A stretch of 64,000 nt of DNA, from positions 5,456,001 through 5,520,000 of the forward strand of contig JAPEIS010000001.1 in the NCBI GenBank assembly GCA_029531795.1, read 5' to 3'. This stretch comes from Sclerotinia nivalis (lineage: Eukaryota > Ascomycota > Leotiomycetes > Helotiales > Sclerotiniaceae). The notes below the pieces were generated by a model. It was not told the DNA's origin, made no database searches, and worked only from the letters and a program-made list of their open reading frames with translations. Shown here piece by piece: positions 43,165-55,000 of this stretch (within the stretch, counting starts at the first letter, position 1; each line of letters opens with the position of its first letter). Made by a program: the position numbers and the translations under genes.

Positions 43165-44592
43165 TATACCCTGTGCATTTAGTTTATTTTAGTAGCGGGC
43201 ATGCTTTTAGCGATGGCGTTTGTGTTGATTAGTTTTGAGTATTTGGATCTTGAGCTTTTGAGCAGTTCTCAAGCATATTCGTTGGGAGCGATGCACAGGA
43301 ATGGGGATGGATATTGATTAAGCCGATCAATAGAGTAATCTAATTCACAAACTTATGAGTACACTTGGTTTAAGATATTTGGCAGTACAGTTTATATTGT
43401 TACTAGTTTATATTGATCCGCAAGGCAGTTGGAATATTTGTGGGATGCTCTCTGGGCCTAGATTTTTGGTGAGCTAATCACCTTATGACCATGCATTTGT
43501 TTACCATTTCTCACTTTAGCTTTTCCATTTTTCCTTAAAAGTGAATCAGTAATAAACTGGTATTTCGTTATGGATAGGTGCTAGAAGGCCCAAAGGAAAC
43601 AATCAGTAGATTTGCTTTAGTGGCCAAAAGGTTGTAAAGTCATTGATAATAAAACATAAGTTCTTATATCTGTTTTCATAAGCCTTTGCTGAAAATGTTG
43701 GCCAAGGAGCATACAAATAGTTATAAAGCACAATGAAATTTTGATGTATATAAGCAGCTTCTCTTCAATTTAGATTTGAAATGCCTTTTTACTTTATTTG
43801 ATATAATCTTTCTATGGAATTATCTTAGCTAAGAAGGAAAACTGAAGACTTCGGGCTTTCAATGTATACAAGAGTGGAGAGGTGCAGGCAGGCCTTGTTT
43901 TGATAGAGATGTTCTGATAGTGAATAATATAGTTAGCATAAGAAATCTTTTCATGAATTTGGAATTGAAATGATTTAAGCCTTCCAAAGAGACTTCTAAG
44001 TATATAACCAATTATAAGATCTATAGAGAACTATGATATGATATTCAAATCACTTTATCATATAAACTTTAATTCCGTCTGTCCTCTCTGAAATGGTAAT
44101 ACAGTAAACATAATGCCTTTCATAAATCAGGTCTTTGTACTGTTGTAGAAAGGGAAGGAATAAATAGGCGAGTTGGGATGAAGTTTTAAAAGGGGCTGTT
44201 TATTGGTCTATAGGAACATTTATCTTCAGTAAATTCACCTTTCTCATTCATTGATTGAAGACCAATGATATCAAACAACCGAGGTCATTGTAGGATATTT
44301 TTACTCTTATTATATTGATTGGTGCCAGTGTTCGGTGTTATTCTCGGTGAGGTTCCCATGTTAAATTTGATTTATATTCTCAGCAGAATAAACAAACCAA
44401 AAGTCCGAACAGACATAACAGACATAACAACTGAAAAATCTCTTATTGTATCAAACAAACCTTTAAATTTCTTTTGAATTCTTCTCTTCAAGTTTCATAA
44501 ATACAGCCATCAATTACTTTGTAGCATATTGGTTTTCATAAGTACAAATCTTCTCAACCTCGGAGTTCGAACTATCACAAAAGTCATACAAA
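43165..44592. other. Long AT-rich leader/promoter region of the F-box gene
   Basis: There is no recognisable coding sequence in 1.4 kb. The last 250 bp are rich in CAAA/TTCT tracts, consistent with a 5' UTR. The region could hold promoter and a long leader, as is common for fungal regulatory genes. I see no RNA gene. Confidence 0.5.
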
Positions 44593-47500
44593 ATGGACTT
44601 CAACACTGGCCTCGGTCTATCATTTGACACAGGTGATATGGAATTTGAGAATCATGATTTCAATAATGTAGAATCAGGGGAATTTTCAGACAATGATAAC
44701 CAGGATCAAACAATGGAAGACCATGGAGGATCTTCTGAGAATCAAGTGTCTTCTCAGTCTCAAGTTGCTGATCCGGATGCGACTCCCCGACCAAACTCAT
44801 CTAATCAATTCACCCCCATCGATAGGCCTTCAACTGGTGCACCTATCCAATCTTTCAGTCAACCTTATCGGAACAGTCAACCAGATGCCCCTTTTCATCT
44901 GTTCGGAGATACTCCAGAATTTCATGGTCAGATGAATGCCAATTTTGAATCACAGTCAAATACATTCAATCCACAAATCTCTGCACATGGAGGTTATACA
45001 AACAACTTTCCTCAAGGAATTCCTCAAGCTTTGCAATTTGGTGCAGATCCTCAATTCAATGGCCATCCTCAATCAGGATTCCAGAATATGTCCACTCAAC
45101 ATCGAATGGATAATGGTTTGGGAAACTCAGGTATGTACTCTCAGCTGTTTAAGCAGAACAATAATCTAACTCATATGTCTTCTCAAGCTATGCAATCATC
45201 AAACATCAAGAGAGAATCTCATAACATCCATCAAATGTCTGGCTATCCCCCATTGAACAATAATCAGACTTTTGGTGGTCGTGGAATGAATCCAAATGAG
45301 TACAACCAACGAACTCCTCGGATGAATGATAGCTTTCAATCTCATCTTGGCCCTTCGATGAACAATCAATTTCAACCAATGTTCAACAATGCAAATCAGA
45401 TACATGGCAATCAACTTGGCAGTTCTTCCTTTGGAACGCTGGGAGACATGCATCAAATGCATAACAATCCCCAAATGCTGGGCAATTCTCACATTAAGAA
45501 TAAACAATCACCTCAACCAAACAACCCATTCCAACCCTCCAACTCAATGCATGGTAATGAAATGATGGATAACAACATCACCCGGCCTAAACCAGCAAGT
45601 ATCTCGGATTATACCCCTGGTCAGCAAAAGTTCATTATTAAATACATGCAAGAACAAGGATTACGAGTCAATAATGCTGCCGATGTAGAAGCATTTATGG
45701 ATCATGTCAATCTAGTCACAGCGAACTACAATGCAAGAAAAGCTCAGATGCAAGCAGAACCCGAGTCGACAGGATCCTCTCGAGTTTCTTCAACTTCTAC
45801 TATTGTTCATCATTCCATGGACGGGAATGAAGCTATGAATCAGGGAATGGGACAGGGACAACCCTGGGCAAATCAATTTGATCAAGGACATACTGGAAAT
45901 CCATTTCAGTCTCAGGGAACTGCAGCTTCCGGTGCTCAGATGAATAATCATACCTTACAACCTGAATTTCCACCAATTCCTCCTCACCTTATTCTTCGAT
46001 CAAATAATGATCCAAGTAAGCCTATATTTGGAGACCATCCAAAGGACTACGCTCAGGTGAGCTCGAATGCAACTGTACAACCAGCTCCAAGACCATTCGT
46101 ACCTTTAGGTTCAACACCACTTCATACTCCACATATCCAGCAAAACAATGGTGTTCAAAGCCAGCAAGGACAATCTCAATTCAATCACACAAATAATTTA
46201 CATCCATCTCACCCAACAAATCATCAAAATCTTCATCCATCAAATAGAAATCACTTCTCCCCATACAGTGGTGGAATGGGAGGCTCACCACAGTTCCATC
46301 ACCATGGTCTACCTCCTGAGTACATACCCCCTCCTGGTTCTCACTTCAATAATTTTGCTGACAATGGTGTCGAATCAGCCGAACCGATTGAAGAGGATGA
46401 GGAGGACGAACAGCAAGAGGAGGTATCAGGCTCTGAATCGCAGGCCGAAGAACAGGAACACGAGGATCGAGAGGAACAAGAAGAACAAGAGGAGCAAGAA
46501 GAACAAGAAGAACAAGAAAGCGAAGTTGATTCAGATGGTTGGTCAATTCATTCAGACGAGATTCGCTCACCACCGCCTAATATCTATCCAATCCCACGCC
46601 CAGCTGGCATGGCTCCCTCGCCCGTACCTCGATTTCCTAGCAATGAGGTGAACCCGAACAATGCACCCAACAAACCACCGCCAATAATTGGTAGCGGAAA
46701 TCGAGTTTGGAGTATTGCACCGGGTGCGTTTAACGCAGCGGGAAATATCACGGATTGGGATAAGGCAAAGAGAAGACAGGTGGGTAATGGATTCGTGTGT
46801 GAGTGTCGGGGGACGTTTCATAAGGAAGGAAAGGGTTATTATATGGCGGAGGATAAGTCGTCTATTTGGTGTGATGCGGGAGAAAATGATGATGATGATA
46901 GGAGTGAAGAGGAAAGTGAAGGAAATGAAAATGGGGAAGATAGTGAGGAAGAGGAAAAGTTGAGAGGGGTGCCAAAATGGGTTAAGCAGGTTTTGACGCA
47001 TGGACCGAGGATTGATAAGGATGAGGTGAGGAGGGAGGAAGAGGTTTATAGGGAGATGATGGCACGAAAGGTTAAGGAAATACTTGCTAGGAAGGCTGCG
47101 AAGGAAAGAGGGGAGATATTTCCAGAGGGTGCTGGCCTTGATGGGAATTTTGAGCCGATGGATTTTGATTCGTGGGTGGATGATGCAACATATCGTGATG
47201 GGAATGAAGCAGATCAGTTGGAACCGAACGTGGGAGGCAAAGGAAAAAGAAAAGCAAGAGCAACCGATTCAGACGATGATTTGGAGATGGAATCACCAGC
47301 AAAAAAGTGGAAAGGTAAAGGTAAAGCTACGGAATCAGATGAAGAATTGGATGAGCGAGAGTTGATCAGAAAATACAAAAACAAGGACAAAGGCAAAGTC
47401 TTCAAGTTACCGGAGGGAATGGACGTAGATGATATCCTATTTGGAGAATCTGCAGAGACAGCACGTTTAGCTGAGGAATTAGGTCTTGAACCACAAGACA

Positions 47501-48882
47501 ATGACGAGGGGATGGATGATGATAATGATGGTATCTTGGGGAGCGACAAGACCACACAAGAGTCTAACAACCTTCAATTCGAGAACGAGCCTGCGATTCC
47601 AGACCCTGGACTCGCAGCAACTGGTATCATCTTGCCAGCTTCTTTCTATCTCCCTTCAAACTCCAAATGTGAAGAAGAAATCGAAGAAGTCCCTAGACAA
47701 GCACCATACCTATCTAGAAGAAACGAAGGACCCTTTAATATCTTTCAATCCCTCCTTCTAACCCCCGAAGTCATACTCGAACTCATGCGTCATCTCTCTC
47801 CCAAACAGCTTCTCGCTCTCTACTGCATAAGTCGACGCTTCAACGAGATTCTCTCCGGCTGGATGGCGCACTCTATCAAAACCATCGTCAAATACCAAGC
47901 ACCATTCAGCTATAAAACCTACCCCTTCTTTCTCTACCGCGAACTCAGCATTCCCGATCCACTCGGTCATCTCAACAATTCCGGCCAAATCCGTCGAGTC
48001 CCAGGCCTAAAATACCATCAAATGGTTCTCCACCGCGTCCGCGTCGTCAGAGACATCCTCGCCGCACTCGCACGACAACATCTGCGCTGTCCCCAGGGCA
48101 CCAACAAATCCCTCAAAAAAGTCTGGTTCCTAATGGATATCTCCACCACGCTCGACCGCGTGCGTTTAATGCACAATCGAGAATTCTTCACCGATCAAGA
48201 TCTGTATAATATCCAACACTTTATCGTGAAGCTCGATATGCGATTTAATGATCCGACCGACGGACCCGGTTCCGACATGTTGCGCAAATTGATGTTAGGA
48301 CAACGCGGGCTTTCGCCTCTTTGGCGTTTGTTGACTCGGACGGGGTTTAGGGATCTCTATGAATTACATTCGTACAGTGTACGCTATAGCTACACGCCAT
48401 TGACGCAACCTGAGGATCTGCACGAGGGAATGTTCGGTGTGCCAGCGGAAGAAATAGGACGTGCGCATCTGGAGGGATGGGGAAAGGGAAATATGCATTT
48501 AATGCGAATTGATGAGCTCGTGATGCGCGAAGCGACGAGGCGCGAATTGGGATTTAAGGAACATATTACTATGATGTTTTTGTGGGGGTATGTGGATCCG
48601 TTGACTGGGGAGAATTTGAATCCGAGTAAGGAGGAATTGTATATGAGTGATGGGGAGGGTGAGGAGGTGCCGGTTGAGGAGGATGTGTGGGAGGGGACGG
48701 GGATGAATATGGCGAGGTTAGAGAGGTTGGTTTTGGGGAAGGAGGAAAGTAGTGAGGAGGAAGAAGAGGGTGGTGAGGAGGATGATGGTGATAATGATGA
48801 TGATGATGATTGGGAAGATGAATTTGAAAATAACAGATTTGAAGGTCCTGGATTTCAGGAAAGACAACAGCTTTGGTCATAG
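44593..48882 (+). CDS. Very long F-box protein with Gln/Asn-rich N-terminus and acidic tracts
   Basis: A single exon of 1429 residues. Residues 1-580 are rich in Asn, Gln, Met and Pro, low in complexity and probably disordered. At about 599-645 there is an almost pure Glu/Gln tract encoded by a hexanucleotide run. The middle is acidic and Lys-rich, with GNGFVCECRGTFHKEGKGYY (about 730) as the only Cys-bearing patch. At about 1052-1095 lies an F-box-like helix set: LLLTPEVILELMRHLSPKQL then ALYCISRRFNEILSGWM. A conserved-looking C-terminal domain of about 250 residues follows, ending in an Asp/Glu run. F-box proteins recruit substrates to SCF ubiquitin ligases; the substrate is unknown. Domain assignment rests on pattern. 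Confidence 0.78.
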   Translation: MDFNTGLGLSFDTGDMEFENHDFNNVESGEFSDNDNQDQTMEDHGGSSENQVSSQSQVADPDATPRPNSSNQFTPIDRPSTGAPIQSFSQPYRNSQPDAPFHLFGDTPEFHGQMNANFESQSNTFNPQISAHGGYTNNFPQGIPQALQFGADPQFNGHPQSGFQNMSTQHRMDNGLGNSGMYSQLFKQNNNLTHMSSQAMQSSNIKRESHNIHQMSGYPPLNNNQTFGGRGMNPNEYNQRTPRMNDSFQSHLGPSMNNQFQPMFNNANQIHGNQLGSSSFGTLGDMHQMHNNPQMLGNSHIKNKQSPQPNNPFQPSNSMHGNEMMDNNITRPKPASISDYTPGQQKFIIKYMQEQGLRVNNAADVEAFMDHVNLVTANYNARKAQMQAEPESTGSSRVSSTSTIVHHSMDGNEAMNQGMGQGQPWANQFDQGHTGNPFQSQGTAASGAQMNNHTLQPEFPPIPPHLILRSNNDPSKPIFGDHPKDYAQVSSNATVQPAPRPFVPLGSTPLHTPHIQQNNGVQSQQGQSQFNHTNNLHPSHPTNHQNLHPSNRNHFSPYSGGMGGSPQFHHHGLPPEYIPPPGSHFNNFADNGVESAEPIEEDEEDEQQEEVSGSESQAEEQEHEDREEQEEQEEQEEQEEQESEVDSDGWSIHSDEIRSPPPNIYPIPRPAGMAPSPVPRFPSNEVNPNNAPNKPPPIIGSGNRVWSIAPGAFNAAGNITDWDKAKRRQVGNGFVCECRGTFHKEGKGYYMAEDKSSIWCDAGENDDDDRSEEESEGNENGEDSEEEEKLRGVPKWVKQVLTHGPRIDKDEVRREEEVYREMMARKVKEILARKAAKERGEIFPEGAGLDGNFEPMDFDSWVDDATYRDGNEADQLEPNVGGKGKRKARATDSDDDLEMESPAKKWKGKGKATESDEELDERELIRKYKNKDKGKVFKLPEGMDVDDILFGESAETARLAEELGLEPQDNDEGMDDDNDGILGSDKTTQESNNLQFENEPAIPDPGLAATGIILPASFYLPSNSKCEEEIEEVPRQAPYLSRRNEGPFNIFQSLLLTPEVILELMRHLSPKQLLALYCISRRFNEILSGWMAHSIKTIVKYQAPFSYKTYPFFLYRELSIPDPLGHLNNSGQIRRVPGLKYHQMVLHRVRVVRDILAALARQHLRCPQGTNKSLKKVWFLMDISTTLDRVRLMHNREFFTDQDLYNIQHFIVKLDMRFNDPTDGPGSDMLRKLMLGQRGLSPLWRLLTRTGFRDLYELHSYSVRYSYTPLTQPEDLHEGMFGVPAEEIGRAHLEGWGKGNMHLMRIDELVMREATRRELGFKEHITMMFLWGYVDPLTGENLNPSKEELYMSDGEGEEVPVEEDVWEGTGMNMARLERLVLGKEESSEEEEEGGEEDDGDNDDDDDWEDEFENNRFEGPGFQERQQLWS

Positions 48883-51245
48883 GTAGGTCGGGTTGGATAG
48901 ATACGGGATTTGAGACTTTCAGAATGGATGTCTTTAGGCTACTAGGTAAAGAGAGCAGATGCTTTTGTCTGTCAAGTATTTTGTAACAGTATCATGTATT
49001 TAGTTCATTTCTTATAAAAACATCTTACACGACACCGAATCCCTCGGCTATGACGTGATTATGATATGATACCAAAGTGTAGAGCTTTGCACCGATTTCT
49101 CAAAAATAGTGGTGTGATTGGGTAAGTGTCCAAATAAGAGAAGAAAACGCAATCCATACGTCGTTACAATTGGAGGAAGTTTTCTGGGTTATATATAGGA
49201 AAGGCGTTATTTCAATACGCCCATTTGGCTGGCCGTCCCATATGGGAGATCTCGGGTGTAGATAAGGTATACCATGGATACTTATACACTAATAGATTTT
49301 CCAAACCAGTGACTTGCAAAGAAGACGTGTATGATCATCCTTTTCCTTTTCCTTAAAAAACAAAAACAAAAAAAAAACATAATCAAAATCATCAATAAAA
49401 AAAAAACAAGCAGAGCAAAACATCATCAAAAATACAAACATTCCAATCAATAAATCAAATCCTATATCCATATCCATATCCTATATCCATATCCTATATC
49501 CATATCCTATATCCATATCCATATCCATATCCAAATCCAAACTACTCCCTACACACCCTTCCAACTACCCCACTAAATACCTCTAATCTCTAAATCCCTC
49601 CAAATCCCTCCAAACCCCCCTTATATCCTACCTATCCCCTTAAGCCCCAACCAAAACCCCAATAAAACTCATAACATAACATAACATAACATAACCTATA
49701 CCCGACCTAGTAGATATATAGATAGGGTAAAGAAAAAAGAGAATAAAAATAGGGAATTAGAATGGAGGAAGTTATAACTAATCAGAGCAATATGATATAG
49801 GTTAAGTATAGAATGAATCGTGTGATTTGCTTTTGCTTTTGGTAATGGACGAAGAAGATACTTTCAAGTCATTGGTATTGGACGAATATACTTTCAAGTT
49901 ATTGGTACGTTGGTACGATTTTATGAACATCATAATCATAATCACTACCACAGTATAAAAACAAAAGGCCGGAAAGTCAACTTCAACCTTGTATATTCAT
50001 TTAAGTTGGTGAAGAGGAAAAGAGTTATCTGCATCCAGCTTATCTACTATACTACTGATCTTACCCAGTCATCCAACCACCAATTGCACACTCCATGCCG
50101 CTCTACTCCTCACCACCACCCAAATCTCATTTCATCCACCGCAACACATGAACACAAAATAGGAAAAGACATGAGAGGAAAAAAGCTTGCTACATTGAAA
50201 GGAAATAAGAACAACCAAAGCACAGCCATACCATCCCCTAACCATCCTCATCACACCATCCCCAACCAATAACCTCCATCCTCCCATCCGTCCACCCCAT
50301 CCAGACCCAAGTATCCCCCAGCCCAGCCATCAATCATCAAACCTTCTAGCAACCCAGCCTCCAATGTCCTAAATATCCGCCTACACCCCCATCCAAACTA
50401 ACCAATCATCGTATCAATAAAGAGACGACAAATGCTTAATGCTAGTATGTGTTTTTCTCTTCTCCCAGAAAGTGATGAAGGAAAAAGAAAATAGGAGAAG
50501 AGAATCAAAATATTCGACATATAAGTGCTAAGAAGCAAAACAAGGCAAGAGCAACTTGTCCGCAAGCACACAAAAGTTGAAAGGGAAATACAAGAAGGCG
50601 CAATAAAGAAAGTAACTTGAACAACATGCAGAAATCCTATCCCTTCTCGAAAAACCCCTTGCCAATATCCATCGCCATTGCCATGCTTTTTGTTATTTGA
50701 TCGAAAATGCGTTTGTCGTTATTTCCATACCCCGGTACGAAGAGAGGAAGATTAGACCAGATATTAGACAGAGAAGACCGAGGACCCCGTCCAAACACCC
50801 CAACCACATTAAGGGCAGCACTCCTTCGCTATGCACCAAGCCAAGATCCAACCAATTCAAGTCGATTTCGTCCCTTTACACACCATCAAGCGCATTTCCA
50901 TCCGTTTTCATTTGCTCGCTTTCCCTTCGCAACCCGTAAGTCAGATTCCGCCTTCCGCATTAAAAGAACTCCGCCCTCCGTACTTTGTTCCATATCAATT
51001 TCCCACATGGTGTAAATTTTCCCTGCCGTTTTCTTTATACCGCTACCGATCCAACCGACTACCCATCCCAACCACCCATGCATGCGCTAAATCCACCTTA
51101 TAAACCACTGTAACATCTCCACAATGCCCCGACCGATAAATGTCTATGTTTCATTCGAACCCCAAAGCCGTCCTGAAATATAGTCACAGAAGAGAGAGTC
51201 GAAACGTATGAATGGAAAAGGGAAAGCGCAAATATCAAGAACATC
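48883..51245. other. Gene-free stretch with CCATATCCTATAT and simple repeats
   Basis: No gene is recognised in 2.36 kb between two genes that both end here. It contains A-rich runs (49357-49415), the satellite listed separately, an (AACAT)n run at about 49668-49697 and C-rich, intron-poor sequence at 50050-51100. Several overlapping frames of 60-120 codons on the plus strand at 50690-51103 reflect C-rich composition rather than conserved protein. Confidence 0.55.
49457..49545 (+). repeat. CCATAT/CCTATAT microsatellite
   Basis: Repeats of CCATAT and TCCTATATCCATA alternate for about 80 bp, with a final CCAAATCCAAA variant. Units of 6 and 13 bp are mixed, suggesting slippage followed by unit expansion. 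Confidence 0.85.
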
Positions 51246-53482
51246 TTAAGCTGGAGATTTGCTTGGAGCAGCAGCACCATTTTGGCGAGCATCACCACTA
51301 CCCATAGACAAGTTGGTGATTCCAGATGAGAGGAAAGCAAATGGATCACTTTCACCTTGGTTAGCGTAGAAGTTGTTTGAAGGCCCTGCAGATGCTGGAC
51401 CATTACTGGCCGATTGGAAAGCAGCCTCTGCAGCTCGGCTATCAAAAGGGCCGGCGGAGTGAGCACCAGTTGCTGGACCGAAATGAGTGTTCAACGATGG
51501 ATAGGAACCAGTTGGTGCACCAAGACCGGATGGGAGAGCGTAGGTGCTAGGAGGCCCACCAAAGTGTTGACCGCCATAACCACCGGATGGACCAAAGCCA
51601 CCAGCAGCTGAGGCAAAAGGACCAGGACCAGGTGTACCAGCCATGGAGTTAGACCCCATGCTATAGTTATTGGCAGCATCCATTGGAGAAGGATAACCAG
51701 AATCGGCGACGACGGCGGCACCTGCACGGCTCGCGCCACATCTCAGACAGCTGACATTCTTGGCAAAGTTGTGGTAACCACACCCTTCAGATCCACACTT
51801 CCAATCACCGGCACGGAAAGGAACAACGCCACCACCACCTCCCATTCTTCCGCCTCCGTGACCACCTCCCATACCTCCATGATGACCCATGTGTTGTGGT
51901 GGGGGCATCATTGCTGGTGGGCCATAGCCATAACCACCGCCACCACCACCACCGTATCCACCGCCCATCTCAGCAGCTGGACCACCACCCATCGCTGGGA
52001 ACGAGCATCGGAAACAAGCGGTTCTGCGCTGGAAGTTGGAAAAACCACATGATGGGCAAGTCCAGTCTCCAGGACGAGGTCTGTTTTTGCTAGGTGGGAA
52101 AGGAGTAAGGATTTCTGCAGCACGGTCAAGAACGCGGCTTGAAGATGGTGAAACCTCGATAGCTTTCTCATTGAGAGCTCGCCCGTTCATGCAAAGACTT
52201 TCGGCGGCCTGGAAAGGTGTTAGACAGTGACCACGGATGTTAAAAAATTTGATAAGTGAAGCAGTAGATAGACTAAGTAATTTATCGTAAAGTAGAAGAA
52301 TGTATTCATGGGGAGCTGAAACCATAATCTGATAATCGTGGCACATGATACAAAATAGGAAAAGATGAGTAAGGGAATTTTGGCTGACCTCTTCATGGGA
52401 TGAAAATACTGCGAACCCAGAACCAGTAGGCTTGTGCTGATCTGGAGTTCGGAGGGTCCAGAAAGCAATGGGACGACCACCAAATTGGGTGAACCAGCTT
52501 TCAAGTTCGGACTGGGTGGTATCATGAGGAAGTCCTGCCATATGGAGAACTTTGCTGCGCTCCGAAAGAAAAGCTCTAACATCAGCACGGGCATCCATAG
52601 GTCTGGTAAGGACATCGGGATGCTCATGGGGAGGTTGTGACTTGCGAATCAACCCTCTGAGAACTCTAGCAAGTGTAACCGCTTCCTCCATTGCGCGACG
52701 AGGCGAGGCCGGAGCCAAAGCTTGGAGATGGAATGGAAGGTTGTGTTTGATTGGTGCACTAGCTTGAACAGGTTCAACTTCCAACGCAGCGCAGATGTTT
52801 GAAAGCATGGATGGACCGAATGGCAGAGATTCGGGGTGATGCTGTTGCCATCTTTGGTACTCTGTTCGAAGATCAAAAGTTCGAGAATGTTGTAAATATG
52901 GAGGCAACACAACAGCTTTGTCACGAGCTTCGCGGGGAAGCTGGACTCGAAGATCCCATGAGTCAAGTGTAACAAAAGAGAAGTCGAGATTTTGGGATGT
53001 GAGGTGCTCGGCAGCAAATGTATCGAATCGGTTGATCGCATCGCGGAAGGTACCTGCAGTACGAACATGCTCCCATGTAAGGGTAGTCAAGCTCGCTGTT
53101 GATATTTAGTTAGTCAAAATTCGGAAGGATCGGTATTGTCGTAGCTCGAAGGATTGAGGTCCATATCTGATAAGATGATTCCGCTCGGCACTTACTGCAT
53201 AGAGGAGTAATTGGAGTGTTAATGGGCTTAACAAGAACACTCTCTCGGTGAAGCTGGAGAATTTCTTGATTAGTAAATTGAATTCCGCAGATAGATCGAA
53301 GCGCAAATCAGATGAAAACTCACTTCATCACAAGTTTTTGCATCAAGTAAAATCCATCCAAGCTCTATCACCTCAGCAGAATCTTTGGTAACGTAAACGC
53401 CATGCTCATCACAAGTCGTAGCAACATGAATGACAACATATCGATCTAAGTTGCCTTGCTGGCCCTGAATAGCTGTCGACAT
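51246..53482 (-). CDS. NRP1: NRP1-like RNA-binding protein: pseudo-exonuclease, RRM, two RanBP2 zinc fingers
   Basis: Four exons in phase: 53482-53324, 53253-53196, 53095-52389, 52208-51246; 628 residues. Residues 12-210 resemble a DEDDh exonuclease of the ERI1 type (EVIELGWILLDA, TFRDAINRFDTFAAEHL, FVTLDSWDLR), but the first catalytic D-x-E reads H19-V-A21, so it should be inactive. An RRM starts at about 268 (KVLHMAGLPHDTTQSELESW). Two RanBP2-type fingers follow: GDWTCPSCGFSNFQRRTAC and GDWKCGSEGCGYHNFAKNVS, separated by a Gly-rich linker. The tail is Gly/Pro/Ser-rich. RRM plus two such fingers is the layout of yeast Nrp1, a stress-granule protein. The intron inside the RRM is 180 bp and stop-free. 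Confidence 0.87.
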
Positions 53483-54084
53483 CTTCTTGATTTTTTTGAT
53501 GTGTGCGAGGTTTAGAAAATGACCTTTTATTTCGAATTGAGAGGTATGTCGTGGAGGGGGGGGGTAGTTGATGTAATCGATGGGACCTCCAAAAGACGAA
53601 TAGGAAGGTAAGGAGGAGGTAGAGAGAAAGGAGCAACAAGATAGAAAGAGGAGAAAACGACAAAGTTTAAAGAAATAGCCTTAACCTTAGGTACTCAATT
53701 TCAAAACCTTCGGGAAAGGATGTTTGGTTGAGAAGGGGGAAAAGAGGGTAAGGAGGATGTGGAGCTAAAAAACTTGTGGTAAACAGCAAGTTTGAAATTT
53801 GACGGCAGGGAATTGAGATTTTAGCGGGACGAGAAAGAAGAGGCTGCAACTGAATGGAGCTTGGGACAATGAAGATAAAAAAAAAAAATCATTAATGTAT
53901 GGATCTTTGGATACCAAAAAAGATAACAACACTACACTTTACATATAAAATCAATAAAATCGTGTGCGTGTACAGCATCAACATCATATTACTGATCAAT
54001 AGAGAACACCTACCGGTGCTGCAGGTTAATTGTTTGTTTTTATTTAAATTTTAAAAATAGGTTTAACCAAAATGATGATTGGAC

Positions 54085-54146
54085 CGAGTCGGTAGGTAGG
54101 TGTAGGTAGGTGTAGGTAGGTGTAGGTAGGTAGGTAGTAGTAGGTC
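54085..54146 (+). repeat. GTAGGTAGGT tandem run
   Basis: About 60 bp of GTAGGTAGGT units ending TAGTAGTAGGT. The 10-bp unit repeats at least four times. It is not a telomeric TTAGGG array. Confidence 0.85.
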
Positions 54147-54422
54147 TGCGTTTTATTGTGGTATCAGGTACCTGGGTAGTACTTATATTTATTGGTAAGA
54201 TTACAGTATTTTTGATCTTTTTTCCTTTCTTAGGCGCTTTAGGGGCATTGGGGGCATTAGGGACATCGAATTGGTGGAAGTATAAGTCAATAGGAGGGTG
54301 TAGGATGTGCTTACGTTAATTTCTAACGCCTATCTAGCCTCTCTAGCCTATCTATAACAATACTATTCTATACCAACACACTATAGATATAGAGTGTTTG
54401 AGTCTTAGAGAACTATTAAGTA

Positions 54423-54492
54423 TTTCATTCATTCATTCATTCATTCATTCATCCATCCATCCATTCATTCATCCATCCATTCATTCATTCAC
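54423..54492 (+). repeat. (CATT)n/(CATC)n microsatellite
   Basis: A tetranucleotide run of CATT with interspersed CATC blocks, about 70 bp. The mosaic suggests C/T point changes within an originally uniform array. Confidence 0.9.
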
Positions 54493-55000
54493 TCGGCTAC
54501 CCTACTCCGTATTACCTCATTATAGTTTCCGGATGAAAGTTATACCCTAGTCAAGAAGGTTACAAGCCTATATTATTCACTAGTTTACCACTGAAAAGGT
54601 CCTGAATAATTATACTTTTTTCTAATCTTCCTCCTCTAACCAAATACATCATGATAAGTAGCTGTTACCAAGGTATCCATCATTAGTGAGAAGATATTTA
54701 ATGTTGGCATTGCATTTACTAGCTATCTTAGGGTCAAGAACCTGACAGAATGGAACGATTTCAAATGAAATGACTCAGATTTGTCTTCTAGAAAGATTCA
54801 AACCTGACTCCGTCTCCCTGTCAACTTCATCCAAAGAACATGACTGACGGTAGAATGAATTTCCCCGGGTATTCTAGCCCTAAAGACTTATCGGTGAGCA
54901 CCGTTACCACAACTCACCACAACTTACCACAACTTATTAATATCTTGCTGGCCTTCTACTTCGTTTCCGCTTCATTCCATTCTGTCTTCTAAACCAGGGG

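Larger units (their letters stand above)
53483..55000. other. NRP1-like promoter and start of gene desert, with simple repeats
   Basis: Upstream sequence of the NRP1-like gene, then non-coding DNA. It includes the GTAGGT run (54090-54145) and the CATT/CATC run (54423-54492). Short frames at 53409-53849 minus fall in what should be the 5' leader and show no domain. Confidence 0.55.

Noticed and set aside
50690..51103. Overlapping plus-strand frames of 80-102 codons
   Set aside because: C-rich, Pro/Ser/His-rich translations in three frames; no domain and no splice partner.
51246..53090. 614-residue uninterrupted NRP1-like ORF as the main product
   Set aside because: It retains a 180-bp segment with intron ends in the middle of the RRM; removal restores the domain. 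It is kept as a possible retention product in the findings.
54085..54146. Telomere-like repeat
   Set aside because: The unit is GTAGGT/GTAGGTAGGT, not TTAGGG, and it lies within the chromosome segment.
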